Assembly (NCBI GenBank): GCA_026391255.1
Contig: JAPLDU010000054.1
Span: 1 to 32,319, forward strand
DNA: 32,319 nucleotides
Direction of reading: 5' to 3'
Source: Bacteroidia bacterium
GTDB lineage: Bacteria; Bacteroidota; Bacteroidia; Bacteroidales; JAPLDU01
In this document: positions 24,417 to 31,529 of the stretch, piece after piece
How the letters are laid out: each line of letters begins with the position of its first letter
Position numbering within the stretch: position 1 is the stretch's first letter
Made by a program: the position numbers and the translations under genes
The notes under the pieces: generated by a model
Databases searched by the model: none
What the model was told of the DNA's origin: nothing
The model's input: only the letters and a program-made list of their open reading frames with translations

Positions 24417-25547
24417 TTATACATTGATCATCATTGGCATGAGAAGCATTAGGATATCCTCACCTTCAGTTTCGTTTTCAACAGGCAGCAGGATACCTGC
24501 GCGGCTCGGATCGGAGAGTTCAAATCTTACCTCAGCAGTAGAAATGTTGGCCAGTAATTCAAGCAGGAAAATTGATTTGAAACCTATTTCCATTTCGTCT
24601 CCATCATACTGGCATGTTAATGTTTCGATTGCGGAGATGGAATAATCAATATCCTGAGCAGAAACGATGATCTGGTTGGCTGTAAGATGCAGCTTTATCA
24701 GATTGCTGGCCTGGTTGGAGAATACTGAAACACGCTTAATGGTGTTGTAAATTTCCATTCGGTCAATGGTGAGTTTATTGGGGTTGTTTAAAGGGATTAC
24801 TGAATTGTAGTTCGGGTAGTTGCCTTCTACTAACCGGCAAATAAGCCTGTATTCAGGTAATGTAAAGAAAGCATTCTTTTTGTCAAACTCAAGCTGGACT
24901 TCATTTATGTCCTTTGCCAGGATATTTTTAATCAGGGAAGCCGGTTTTTTTGGTAATATGAAAGCAGCAGTCGCTTCAGCCGGATTATCGCTGCGTTTGT
25001 ACCGTATCAGTTTATGTGCATCAGATGCAACAAATCCGATATCGGCAACCGACAACTCAATAAAAATTCCGTTCATCACCGGACGAAGTTCATCGTCAGC
25101 AGTGGCAAAGATGGTTTTACTGATCCCGGTATTCAGAATTTCAGATTTAATTTTTGACCTGATAGTTAATTCTTCATTCAGAACGGGCAATTCAGGAAAA
25201 TCATCGGAATTTTGTCCCATCACATTATATACCCCTTTATCCGAGAGTATTTCCACCTTCATGGATTCATGATCGATTTTAAAAGTAAGAGGTTGTTCGG
25301 GAAATTCCTTAATGATATCATTCAGACGCTTAGCTTCAATTGCAATACTGCCTTCTTCTTCAGATTCCAGAACTTTTATGGTGGTAATAAAAGTAGTTTC
25401 GAGGTCGGAAGCGGTAACAGTCAACTCGTCTTTACTCAACCTGAAAAGAAAATTATCAAGAATAGGTAATGTATTTTTTGTACTGATCACCTTGCTGACA
25501 GTTTGCAGGTGTTTTATAAGTTCCCCGCTGGAAATAATAAATCTCAT
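24417..25547 (-). CDS. dnaN: DNA polymerase III beta subunit (sliding clamp)
   Basis: Forms the ring that holds DNA polymerase III on DNA. It has 376 residues, full length, with the three clamp domains at about 1-120, 128-250 and 252-374. The N-terminus MRFIISSGELIKHLQTVSKV and the following NTLPILDNFLF are standard. Domain two has TIFATADDELRPVMNGIFIE, the usual ATS/ATA-D-RPxLxGI motif, and domain three ends with a methionine-rich ILMLLMPMMINV (consensus LxMPMRL/I). The ATG at 25547 fits the family start. dnaA is not in the window and I see no DnaA-box cluster nearby. Confidence 0.97.
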   Translation of the reverse strand: MRFIISSGELIKHLQTVSKVISTKNTLPILDNFLFRLSKDELTVTASDLETTFITTIKVLESEEEGSIAIEAKRLNDIIKEFPEQPLTFKIDHESMKVEILSDKGVYNVMGQNSDDFPELPVLNEELTIRSKIKSEILNTGISKTIFATADDELRPVMNGIFIELSVADIGFVASDAHKLIRYKRSDNPAEATAAFILPKKPASLIKNILAKDINEVQLEFDKKNAFFTLPEYRLICRLVEGNYPNYNSVIPLNNPNKLTIDRMEIYNTIKRVSVFSNQASNLIKLHLTANQIIVSAQDIDYSISAIETLTCQYDGDEMEIGFKSIFLLELLANISTAEVRFELSDPSRAGILLPVENETEGEDILMLLMPMMINV

Positions 25548-25642
25548 TTTATTAAATTTTAAGAATAAGACTATGATTAAAAACGTAAAATTAAGTTTAA
25601 TTTGAGTCTCTCTATAATGTTGAAATAATGGAAATCAGAAGA

Positions 25643-25705
25643 AGGATTAACGATTTTCAATTTCAGAAGTATTTGAATCTCAAAAATCTAAAATCGTTGA
25701 TCTTT
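25643..25705. other. inverted repeat upstream of dnaN
   Basis: AACGATTTT (25649-25657) pairs with AAAATCGTT (25690-25698). The pairing continues imperfectly outward (GAAGGATT against GATCTTT), leaving a 32-base loop. It lies about 100 bases before the dnaN ATG and could be a regulatory hairpin or an element remnant. The rest of the 308-base gap 25548-25855 holds a terminator at 25809 and no gene. Confidence 0.35.
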
Positions 25706-25808
25706 ATTCTTAAATCAAATGTATCTATTTTATGGAAAGACACTAATTAAGTTCAAACAAGACAAAGGTAATGAATAATAAAAATTATCAGCATGCAGGA
25801 CAAAAAAA

Positions 25809-25836
25809 AAGCAGGATTTCTCCTGCTTCTTTTTTT
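25809..25836 (-). terminator. hairpin terminator after PepSY-like gene B
   Basis: The arms AAGCAGGA and TCCTGCTT form a perfect 8-bp stem with a four-base loop. On the minus strand a run of T residues follows; the plus strand also has a T run, so it may stop transcription both ways. The same hairpin occurs after the paralogue at 26644. Confidence 0.85.
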
Positions 25837-25855
25837 AACGTTCGGTTAATTCACC

Positions 25856-26233
25856 TTATTTTGTAGGTGTTGTAGGAGCTTGATCTTTTTTAGGTTCCGG
25901 TTTCGGAGATGGTTTCACTACCGGTTTTGCATCGGTCTTCTTTGGCTCGTCTTTCTTTAATAACTTACCAGTTGCATCGTAGGTGAGAATTAACATGGCT
26001 GCCTCTTTAGAATCTTTAATATCTTTTGCTTCTTTCTTCACCATGACTTCAAATGTGAAAACACCCTTGGTGTCAACTTTGAATGCATGCTGAATTTTGT
26101 AATCTTTAAAATCCTTGGCAATGTTGTCGGTAATTGCCTTTGGAAGATCTTCGGTTTTCACCGAGGTTTTTGTCTGGGCGTTAGCGAAAACTACTGCCAT
26201 GCCTAAAAACAGAACTAATGCTACTCTTTTCAT
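25856..26233 (-). CDS. PepSY-like periplasmic protein, paralogue B
   Basis: Exported protein of 125 residues. The signal peptide is MKRVALVLFLGMAVVFANA (1-19). The mature part has one PepSY-like unit: KAITDNIAKDFKDYKIQHAF, a strand VFTFEVMVKK and the ending LILTYDATGKLLKKDEP. A Pro/Lys-rich tail (KPVVKPSPKPEPKKDQ) follows and may cross or bind the cell wall. I chose the ATG at 26233 because a TATGTTTG promoter word lies 30 bases upstream, inside the longer open frame. Related PepSY-like proteins of Bacteroidota are small periplasmic proteins of uncertain role, often next to two-component systems, as here. It is a recent duplicate of 26693-27067; compared with that copy it has an insertion (AKDIKDSKEA). 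Confidence 0.7.
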   Translation of the reverse strand: MKRVALVLFLGMAVVFANAQTKTSVKTEDLPKAITDNIAKDFKDYKIQHAFKVDTKGVFTFEVMVKKEAKDIKDSKEAAMLILTYDATGKLLKKDEPKKTDAKPVVKPSPKPEPKKDQAPTTPTK

Positions 26234-26262
26234 TTTTATAAATTTTAATTGGTTAACTGGTG

Positions 26263-26270
26263 CAAACATA
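26263..26270 (-). promoter_or_regulatory. -7 promoter word of paralogue B
   Basis: TATGTTTG on the minus strand is an exact TAnnTTTG match, 30 bases before the chosen start. The same word and surroundings occur in front of the paralogue at 27097-27104. No -33 TTG is obvious. Confidence 0.55.
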
Positions 26271-26378
26271 AAACCCGATTCTGTTTTTTTTCTGTAGTTT
26301 TTAAGATTATCATTTATTAACAGACTTTTATATATCATTCAGTATAATTATATGTAAATCAACCTGATGGATATAATC

Positions 26379-26610
26379 TAAGAAACTGTTTTGAATTTAT
26401 AAAAAGTTCAAGTTATTGGAACATTTAATTTTTACCCACCCCTAACCCCTCCCTGCGAGCAAGGAGGGGAACTGAAATCTGCTAAATAAAAACATATTAA
26501 ATAGCGGACAATCCCCTCCCTGCTGGCAGGGAGGGGACAAAGGGGAGGGTAAATAAATTAAATTATACGCTAATAATCAAGCTATTAATAAAATTCAAAA
26601 CAAACTCTTA
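26379..26610 (+). mobile_element. MITE-like inverted-repeat element, copy 3
   Basis: This is the best-preserved copy of the family, 232 bases. The left end TAAGAAACTGTTTTGAATTT pairs with the right end AAATTCAAAACAAACTCTTA. Inner arms TTTTTACCCACCCCTAACCC and GGGGACAAAGGGGAGGGTAA follow, with two GC hairpins between them, at about 26446-26469 and 26513-26536. The second has a perfect 11-bp stem. It lies between the two PepSY-like paralogues, after the terminator of one and before the promoter of the other. No reading frame. Confidence 0.7.
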
Positions 26611-26643
26611 ATTTAAATGAAATAAAGTAATGAATAATAAAAA

Positions 26644-26670
26644 AAGCAGGATTTCTCCTGCTTCTTTTTA
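26644..26670 (-). terminator. hairpin terminator after PepSY-like gene A
   Basis: Stem AAGCAGGA/TCCTGCTT with T runs on both outer sides. It is an exact copy of the hairpin at 25809, which shows that the duplication included the terminator. Confidence 0.8.
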
Positions 26671-26692
26671 ACAATATCCGGTTAATTAAACC

Positions 26693-27067
26693 TTATTTTG
26701 TAGGTGCTGTAGGTGCTGGATCTTTTTTAGGTTCCGGCTTTGTTGTTGTTGTTGTTGTCGTAGTTGTTGTTGTTTTAACTGCTGGTTTTGCTTCGCTCTT
26801 CCTCGGTTCATCTTTCTTAATGAACTTACCGTTTGCATCGTAAGTGAGGATTAACAGCTGAGCATCTTTCTTTACCATAATTTCATAAGTGATAACACTC
26901 TTGGTGTCAACTTTGAATGCATGCTGAATTTTGTAATCCTTAAAATCCTTAGCTATGTTATCGGTAATAGCTTTTTGAAGATCTTCGGTTTTCACCGAGG
27001 TTTTTGTCTGGGCGTTAGCGAAAACTACTGCCATGCCTAAAAACAGAACTAATGCTAATCTTTTCAT
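26693..27067 (-). CDS. PepSY-like periplasmic protein, paralogue A
   Basis: Exported protein of 124 residues, near-identical to its neighbour through the signal peptide (MKRLALVLFLGMAVVFANA) and the first half of the PepSY-like unit. Differences are concentrated after residue 60. The tail holds a run of about eleven threonines encoded by a GTT/GTC trinucleotide tract, followed by KPEPKKDPAPTAPTK. Slippage in this tract would change tail length without breaking the frame. The chosen ATG at 27067 follows a TATGTTTG promoter word; a longer frame from 27148 would cross that promoter. It lies 74 bases after the kinase gene and has its own promoter, so it could be both cotranscribed and separately controlled. 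Confidence 0.7.
   Translation of the reverse strand: MKRLALVLFLGMAVVFANAQTKTSVKTEDLQKAITDNIAKDFKDYKIQHAFKVDTKSVITYEIMVKKDAQLLILTYDANGKFIKKDEPRKSEAKPAVKTTTTTTTTTTTKPEPKKDPAPTAPTK
26738..26775. repeat. trinucleotide tract encoding poly-threonine
   Basis: GTTGTTGTTGTTGTTGTCGT followed by AGTTGTTGTTGTT on the plus strand, read as ACA/ACG/ACT codons for threonine in PepSY-like paralogue A. It is absent from paralogue B, so it grew after the duplication or was lost there. Confidence 0.75.
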
Positions 27068-27096
27068 TTTTATAAATTTTAATTGGTTAACTGATG

Positions 27097-27104
27097 CAAA
27101 CATA
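27097..27104 (-). promoter_or_regulatory. -7 promoter word of paralogue A
   Basis: TATGTTTG on the minus strand, an exact TAnnTTTG match 30 bases before the chosen start and conserved in the duplicate. It lies in the 74-base gap after the kinase gene. Confidence 0.55.
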
Positions 27105-27141
27105 AAACCCGATTCTGTTTTATTTCTGTAGTTATTCCAAA

Positions 27142-28440
27142 TTAACACTTATTAACATTTATTTCTGTAAAATCCAGTATAATTATATGTAAATCATTCT
27201 GATAAGTATATTCAATATTTATGCAATATATTGTACATATCTTTTTGACTATTGACAATCCCAGTCCGAGCGAATCAGCCGACCGTCCTGATTTGCTGAA
27301 TCGCCTGAAATAATGTATTGGTTCTTTCTCCGTTTGACGTCCTGTGTTTTTTATGATCAGGGTACCTGGAACCAGGTTTATTTCTATTCTCCCATCCGGG
27401 ATGTTATGCCTGATGGCATTGCTGATAAGGTTAGATATCAGAATATCAGCAAGATCAGGATTAATATTGATCAGAACATGCTCATCCGTCTTTTCGATGA
27501 CTGTTAGTTTCTTTTTCTGGATAAATTCCTGGTGGTTTGAAAGAAATTTGCTGATTAGCAGAGCAAGGCTGACCGCTTCTTTTTTCTGGTATTGCTGGTT
27601 TTCAATCTTTGACAGCAGGCTGAGAGACTGATTCAGTCTTGACAGGCGGGTTGCTGCTTCATAGGCTGACTGGATCAGCTCCATCTTTTCGTCATCTAAG
27701 TTTTTGGTTTGTATCAGTAATTCTAATTTTGACCTGATAATTGCAAGCGGTGTCTGGGTTTCATGAGAAACATCCTCGGTAAATTCCTTCAGATTCAGAA
27801 AATCCTTCCTGATCTTTTCCGACATCATGGTAAGAACTTTGTTTAATTGGTTGAATTCAAGAACATTAGTACGTGAAAACACAATGGGCTGAGAAGTATG
27901 TACATCAAAATCGCTTATGATTTTAATAGTATCATAAAAAGGAACCCAGATTTTCTTGGAAACAAAATAATTGACAGGAATGAGAATGATACTTAGTGAG
28001 AAAAACATGACCAGCATAGCTAAAAAGATATTTTCAGTCAGGGTTTCAGAATAGATGGTAGGTCTCAGAATACTGATCCGGTAAGTCCTTCCTTTGCTGT
28101 CGTTGTCGAGATATACCAGATGGCGGTTTGGTATCATGTGATTCGCCAGGGTATCATATATCAGGGTGTCAATAATTCTCTCCTTTGCAACATTTGACTT
28201 TGCTACCTTATGATTGTACAGTATCACTTCAATCTGGTGGCCGAAAACTGTCGTAAAATCAGGAATATTGTTTGAATGTTCAATCTGTTCCTGGATGATT
28301 ACTCTCTCGGTATGTAATGATTCTGATACTTTGGTATATACAATCGTTTTAATGAAATGGTAAAATATAATCCCGCCTGTAATAAATACCAGGATTGAGA
28401 ATACCACATAATACACTGATGTTTTGGTTAAGAGTTTCAA
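27142..28440 (-). CDS. sensor histidine kinase
   Basis: Membrane histidine kinase of 432 residues. A first membrane segment (about 10-32), a periplasmic sensor of about 100 residues (35-133) and a second membrane segment (about 137-160) precede the kinase core. The phosphorylated histidine is H226 in EDVSHETQTPLAIIRSK, with HETQTP instead of the common HELRTP. The N-box is NLISNAIRHN (337-346). The G1 motif is reduced to NTG (365-367), with Asn at the usual Asp position, and the G2 box is SLGLGLSIVKK. The degenerate G1 is common in this Bacteroidota kinase group. It overlaps the response regulator gene by four bases and is followed by the PepSY-like genes, which may feed the sensor. Confidence 0.93.
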   Translation of the reverse strand: MKLLTKTSVYYVVFSILVFITGGIIFYHFIKTIVYTKVSESLHTERVIIQEQIEHSNNIPDFTTVFGHQIEVILYNHKVAKSNVAKERIIDTLIYDTLANHMIPNRHLVYLDNDSKGRTYRISILRPTIYSETLTENIFLAMLVMFFSLSIILIPVNYFVSKKIWVPFYDTIKIISDFDVHTSQPIVFSRTNVLEFNQLNKVLTMMSEKIRKDFLNLKEFTEDVSHETQTPLAIIRSKLELLIQTKNLDDEKMELIQSAYEAATRLSRLNQSLSLLSKIENQQYQKKEAVSLALLISKFLSNHQEFIQKKKLTVIEKTDEHVLININPDLADILISNLISNAIRHNIPDGRIEINLVPGTLIIKNTGRQTEKEPIHYFRRFSKSGRSADSLGLGLSIVKKICTIYCINIEYTYQNDLHIIILDFTEINVNKC

Positions 28441-29114
28441 CTTGCTTTAAATTTGTACCCCATTTTGTAAATAGTTTCTATATAATCTGACCCGCCTGTT
28501 TCCATAATTTTTCGTCTCAGGTTTTTAATATGAGTGTAAATAAAATCATATGAATCGGCCATATCAATATCATCACCCCACAAATGTTCTGCTATGGATT
28601 CTTTTGTCAACACCCTGTTTTTATTAGTAAGAAAATACATCAGAAGATCATATTCCTTTTTGGTAAGAACCACTTCCGAATTATTAACAAATACCTGGAA
28701 AAGATCAGGAATGATCCTGATCTCGTCAATAATAATCTCGCGTTTGCCGCTGAAACTGCGTCTTCGCATCAGCGACTTGATCCTGGCATTCAGTTCTGAG
28801 AGGTGAAAAGGCTTGGTCAGGTAATCATCGGCTCCGATATCAAGCCCGATGATCTTATCGTCAGTAGAATCTTTTGCTGAAATTATAATTACTCCTGCTT
28901 CCGATTCGGTTGCTTTCAGTTCATTGATAAGTGTCAGCCCGTTACCACCAGGCAATGTCAGGTCAATGATCAGGCAGTCGTAACGGTACAATGAAATTTT
29001 TTCGCTCGCTGTTTGAAAATCAAGAGCTGCTTCGCAAATATTACCCTCCTGTTCAAGGTAAGTCAGGATGGAATCTGCAAGCGCCTTTTCGTCTTCAACA
29101 ATCAGAATTTTCAT
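28437..29114 (-). CDS. OmpR-family response regulator
   Basis: DNA-binding response regulator of 225 residues, partner of the kinase at 27142. The receiver domain has E7, D8 and E9, the phosphoacceptor D51 in LIIDLTLPGGNG, the switch Ser in VIIISAKDS and the Lys in DDYLTKPFHLSEL. The winged-helix output domain (about 130-225) contains VVLTKKEYDLLMYFLTNKN and SYDFIYTHIKNLRRKI. Its stop overlaps the kinase start in an ATGA-type arrangement, which indicates coupling. The autoregulation target is not evident from the sequence. Confidence 0.94.
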   Translation of the reverse strand: MKILIVEDEKALADSILTYLEQEGNICEAALDFQTASEKISLYRYDCLIIDLTLPGGNGLTLINELKATESEAGVIIISAKDSTDDKIIGLDIGADDYLTKPFHLSELNARIKSLMRRRSFSGKREIIIDEIRIIPDLFQVFVNNSEVVLTKKEYDLLMYFLTNKNRVLTKESIAEHLWGDDIDMADSYDFIYTHIKNLRRKIMETGGSDYIETIYKMGYKFKAS

Positions 29115-29156
29115 TAACTGTCGGTGATCTGTTCTGCAAAAATAATACTATCAGAG

Positions 29157-29210
29157 TTTGTAAAGTAGAAAGTTCATAAAGTTCATAAAGTTTACAAACT
29201 GATTTACTTT
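29157..29210. repeat. AAAGTTCATAAAGTTCATAAAG array
   Basis: Several units of AAAGTTCATAAAGTTTACAAA between the SRPBCC gene stop and the response regulator gene. The same words in the other sense occur at 23084-23113 and 31375-31403. Confidence 0.5.
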
Positions 29211-29214
29211 GAAC

Positions 29215-30222
29215 TTATTTAATTTCAACAGGATAATAAATATTGGTTACCCATTTGAGAGAATCTTTCTCTGTCAGGTTGTTAGTAACATATTCTTCCC
29301 AGGGTGGACCGGTGACTTTGACAGGATGGGTTTTTATCCATTCTTCCACCTGCTCATAGGTGGCTGCTATTCTGTCATATGGTCCGAAATGTACCGCCAG
29401 CGCCGCTTTCCCGGCTTTAATGTCTCCCTGTTCTATTTTTCCTGAAGTATTTATTTTATCAAAAACAGGATATGCGTTTAACATATCTACTTTCCCGGGC
29501 GAATAGCTAAAATATATTGAAATGGGTGGTTTGGATTTCAAAATGCTGGCATCAATTAAAAATTTTTGTAATTCAGCGAAGTTTTGCATGCTGACTGAAC
29601 CGATATCAGCCGCCTTGCAGGTGGTGCGTATTCCAAAATAATGCTGGCCCGGAAAATTTATCACTTCAACATTGACCTTTCTGGTCGGAGGAAGTTCCCG
29701 GCACAGGGAATCAAGTGATTTCAGGCCTTTTTCAAAATCCTTACCCAGCAATTTATCCATGAATAACCCGAAATACCTTGCAATGGGATTAAAGCCCAGA
29801 TCACTGATCATAATCCATGTTGCTTTTGTTCCGCCGGTATCCTTTGCAAACCTGAACTGGCAGAACGAAGGCCTGCTTTTCATAAATTTCATTTGTAAAT
29901 TTACTGAATCGGGTGGATAACTTGCCGTTATTTTAAGCATACCATTCCCCACACGGGAATTTTCACTGCTCCATTTATAACTTGCACCGGCTCCTGCTTC
30001 CGGACCTTCATATTTTAACTCCATTTCCGGATCTATCCGATGCCAGGGTGACCATCTTTCCCAGTTCTTCAGAATGTTCACCTGCTCATAAACCACAACA
30101 GGTATGGATTTTATCACCTTTGATCTTTCCACTCTTATTTTTGACGGAAGAAACAATGAGATGACAATTAATAATATGATGATTACCAGTAATACATATG
30201 CAACCGACTTAATTGTTTTCAT
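29215..30222 (-). CDS. membrane-anchored SRPBCC plus GyrI-like domain protein
   Basis: Protein of 335 residues with an N-terminal membrane anchor (about 7-27) and two ligand-binding-type domains. Residues about 33-175 look like an SRPBCC (START-like) domain: VERSKVIKSIPVVVYEQVN, NWERWSPWHRIDPEMELKYEG, and a final helix FEKGLKSLDSLC. Residues about 183-335 look like a GyrI-like effector-binding domain: VEVINFPGQHYFGIRTTC, then AALAVHFGPYDRIAATYEQV and the terminal PVEIK strand. The combination is frequent in hypothetical proteins of Bacteroidota. With the anchor it would sit on the membrane, most likely with the domains outside the cytoplasm. The ligand is unknown. Confidence 0.8.
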   Translation of the reverse strand: MKTIKSVAYVLLVIIILLIVISLFLPSKIRVERSKVIKSIPVVVYEQVNILKNWERWSPWHRIDPEMELKYEGPEAGAGASYKWSSENSRVGNGMLKITASYPPDSVNLQMKFMKSRPSFCQFRFAKDTGGTKATWIMISDLGFNPIARYFGLFMDKLLGKDFEKGLKSLDSLCRELPPTRKVNVEVINFPGQHYFGIRTTCKAADIGSVSMQNFAELQKFLIDASILKSKPPISIYFSYSPGKVDMLNAYPVFDKINTSGKIEQGDIKAGKAALAVHFGPYDRIAATYEQVEEWIKTHPVKVTGPPWEEYVTNNLTEKDSLKWVTNIYYPVEIK

Positions 30223-30254
30223 AAAACTATAAAAATTAAGATTAATACTCAGGT

Positions 30255-30375
30255 ATATAGGCTGTAGACTTTTAGGCTGTAGGCTATTGGTAAAAAGTAT
30301 CAGGTATCAGGTATCAAATCAACTCATCACTCATAATTCTAAAAGCCTAACAGCCTACAGCCTAATAGTCTATAT
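30255..30375. repeat. inverted arrays of AGGCTGTAGGCT words
   Basis: The left arm (30255-30288) has ATATAGGCTGTAGACTTTTAG and continues AGGCTGTAGGCTATT. The right arm (30341-30375) is its imperfect complement. Between them lies a CAGGTATCAGGTATCA stretch and a short CATCACTCAT word. The structure could fold as a hairpin of about 34 bp with mismatches. It is in the 456-base gap upstream of the SRPBCC gene. Confidence 0.55.
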
Positions 30376-30426
30376 TCAAGACAACCCTAACAGATACAAA
30401 TTAAAGACTCAAAGAAATTAAAAAAA

Positions 30427-30632
30427 TTCACTGTTGTCCGGTTAAAATGTTTGAGATTCTTCGCTTCGCTCAGAATGACAAGCTGTTCTGTAGATTTATA
30501 AGGGAGTGGGGTTACTGGAGGCTTCGCCTCCGGTAACCATACTCTTCCACCTCTTAAATGCTTGTCATTCCGAAACGAAGTGCAGCGAGGAAACTATAGT
30601 TTGTTTTGTCATTTTTATCGGACAAGAGTGAA
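30427..30632. mobile_element. MITE-like inverted-repeat element with central hairpin
   Basis: The terminal arms TTCACTGTTGTCCGGTTAAA and TTTTATCGGACAAGAGTGAA match as a 23-bp inverted repeat with three mismatches. Further in, GAATGACAAGC pairs with GCTTGTCATTC. The centre is a strong hairpin, GGTTACTGGAGGC against GCCTCCGGTAACC, with loop TTC. Total 206 bases, no reading frame. The GAGATTCTTCGCTTCGCTCA segment is a word seen in dispersed repeats of many bacterial genomes. It is distinct in sequence from the element family at 26379. Confidence 0.65.
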
Positions 30633-30678
30633 AAATATTGAAAATAAAATTTAGCTGATTGGCAATAACTGAAAGCGA

Positions 30679-31287
30679 TTAACAGAATAGCATGACCAGT
30701 GAAAAAATGGTAACCCCATTTATAAAACCCCAGTAGATTTCGGATGGTTTGTGAATTTCCCTGTAAAGCAATGATGAACCTGTGAGTCCGGCAGCCAGGA
30801 TGATTGCAATGATTACCGGTTCAAGGTTAACAGCCATTCTGACTGACAAAACAAACAGCGCTCCTGAAAGTCCCCCGAGGCCGGTAAGATGAAGGCTGAT
30901 ATTGAATTTTGTAAGAATAAAAAGGGAAACAAAAGCAGATGTAACGACTCCCAGCATGAACCGTACCGGCAGATCAGGCACCCCGGTTTTTGTGAAAATG
31001 TAATAACAGAAAAAGTAGAAAATCAGGCAGATAAAGATGGGTACAAACTTCATATTTTCATTCTCTGGTGATGTTTTCCGCGTGATGGAGCGGAAATAAA
31101 AAAACAATACGAAACTTAGGGGCATAACAAAGGTAGATATGATTGAAATCGACATGATGATACCGACTGCTTTGAAGGGCAGATATCCCAGGTAGCCCGA
31201 AAAGGTTAACATCATATATACTCCCAGGCTCGGGATTATCATCGGATGAAACAGAAACGTGATTATTCGTGACAGTTGTTTTAACAT
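30679..31287 (-). CDS. PAP2-like multi-pass membrane protein
   Basis: Hydrophobic protein of about 202 residues with six or so membrane segments. I recognise a weak resemblance to the PAP2 phosphatase superfamily in the second half: KFNISLHLTGLGGLSGAL (a S-x-H-x-x-G-x-G pattern) and LYREIHKPSEIYWGFINGV (the R-x-x-H...G pattern). The N-terminal KX6RP motif is not evident, so catalysis is doubtful. I chose the ATG at 31287 (MLKQLSRIITFLFHP). The ATG two codons earlier is part of a TAATGCCTATG repeat that touches the gene. It may be the gene's leader rather than coding. It lies between the SRPBCC gene and rpoN. Confidence 0.6.
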   Translation of the reverse strand: MLKQLSRIITFLFHPMIIPSLGVYMMLTFSGYLGYLPFKAVGIIMSISIISTFVMPLSFVLFFYFRSITRKTSPENENMKFVPIFICLIFYFFCYYIFTKTGVPDLPVRFMLGVVTSAFVSLFILTKFNISLHLTGLGGLSGALFVLSVRMAVNLEPVIIAIILAAGLTGSSLLYREIHKPSEIYWGFINGVTIFSLVMLFC

Positions 31288-31411
31288 AGGCATTAGGTAT
31301 TAGGCAATAGGCATTAGGCACTAGGATTTAGAAATAAGAAATTGGTCATTAAACTTCCTAAAATTTGAGCGTATGATCTTTATGAACTTGATAACTTTAT
31401 AAACTATTGCC
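31286..31411. repeat. TAGGCATTAGGTATTAGGC array and AACTTTATAAAC words
   Basis: The 31288-31324 stretch consists of AGGCATTAGGTATTAGGCAAT units and adjoins the PAP2-like gene start. The 31375-31411 stretch holds CTTTATGAACTTGATAACTTT and then CTATTGCC. Together with the element at 31412 and the array at 31527 it fills the 262-base gap before rpoN. Confidence 0.55.
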
Positions 31412-31529
31412 TAGTGTCGTGACAACTTAATATTGAAGCATAAACTTAACACTGAACAAAGTTAATAGCACGATTTTAAAGCATTTTCAAATTTTCAAAT
31501 TGTCTCATTTTCAAATTGTCTTGACACTA
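31412..31529. mobile_element. short inverted-repeat element inserted in a TATTGCCTA array
   Basis: TAGTGTCGTGACAA (31412-31425) and TTGTCTTGACACTA (31516-31529) form a 14-bp inverted repeat with two mismatches. The direct repeat ACTATTGCCTA occurs exactly on both sides (31403-31413 and 31526-31536), as expected of a target duplication, although the host array contains ATTGCCTA words anyway. The interior carries CATTTTCAAATTTTCAAATTG repeats and no frame. Confidence 0.5.

Noticed and set aside
26234-26338. N-terminal extension of PepSY-like paralogue B (start at 26338)
   Set aside because: The extension would place 35 residues before a good signal peptide and runs across the TATGTTTG promoter word.
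30427-30632. Structured RNA or riboswitch
   Set aside because: The terminal inverted repeats extend to both outer ends and no known riboswitch motif is recognisable; a mobile-element origin explains the symmetry better.
31058-31321. Minus-strand frame of 87 codons overlapping the PAP2-like gene
   Set aside because: Its start is written in array words (MPNAYCLIPNAYV) and the rest is a shifted frame of the membrane protein.
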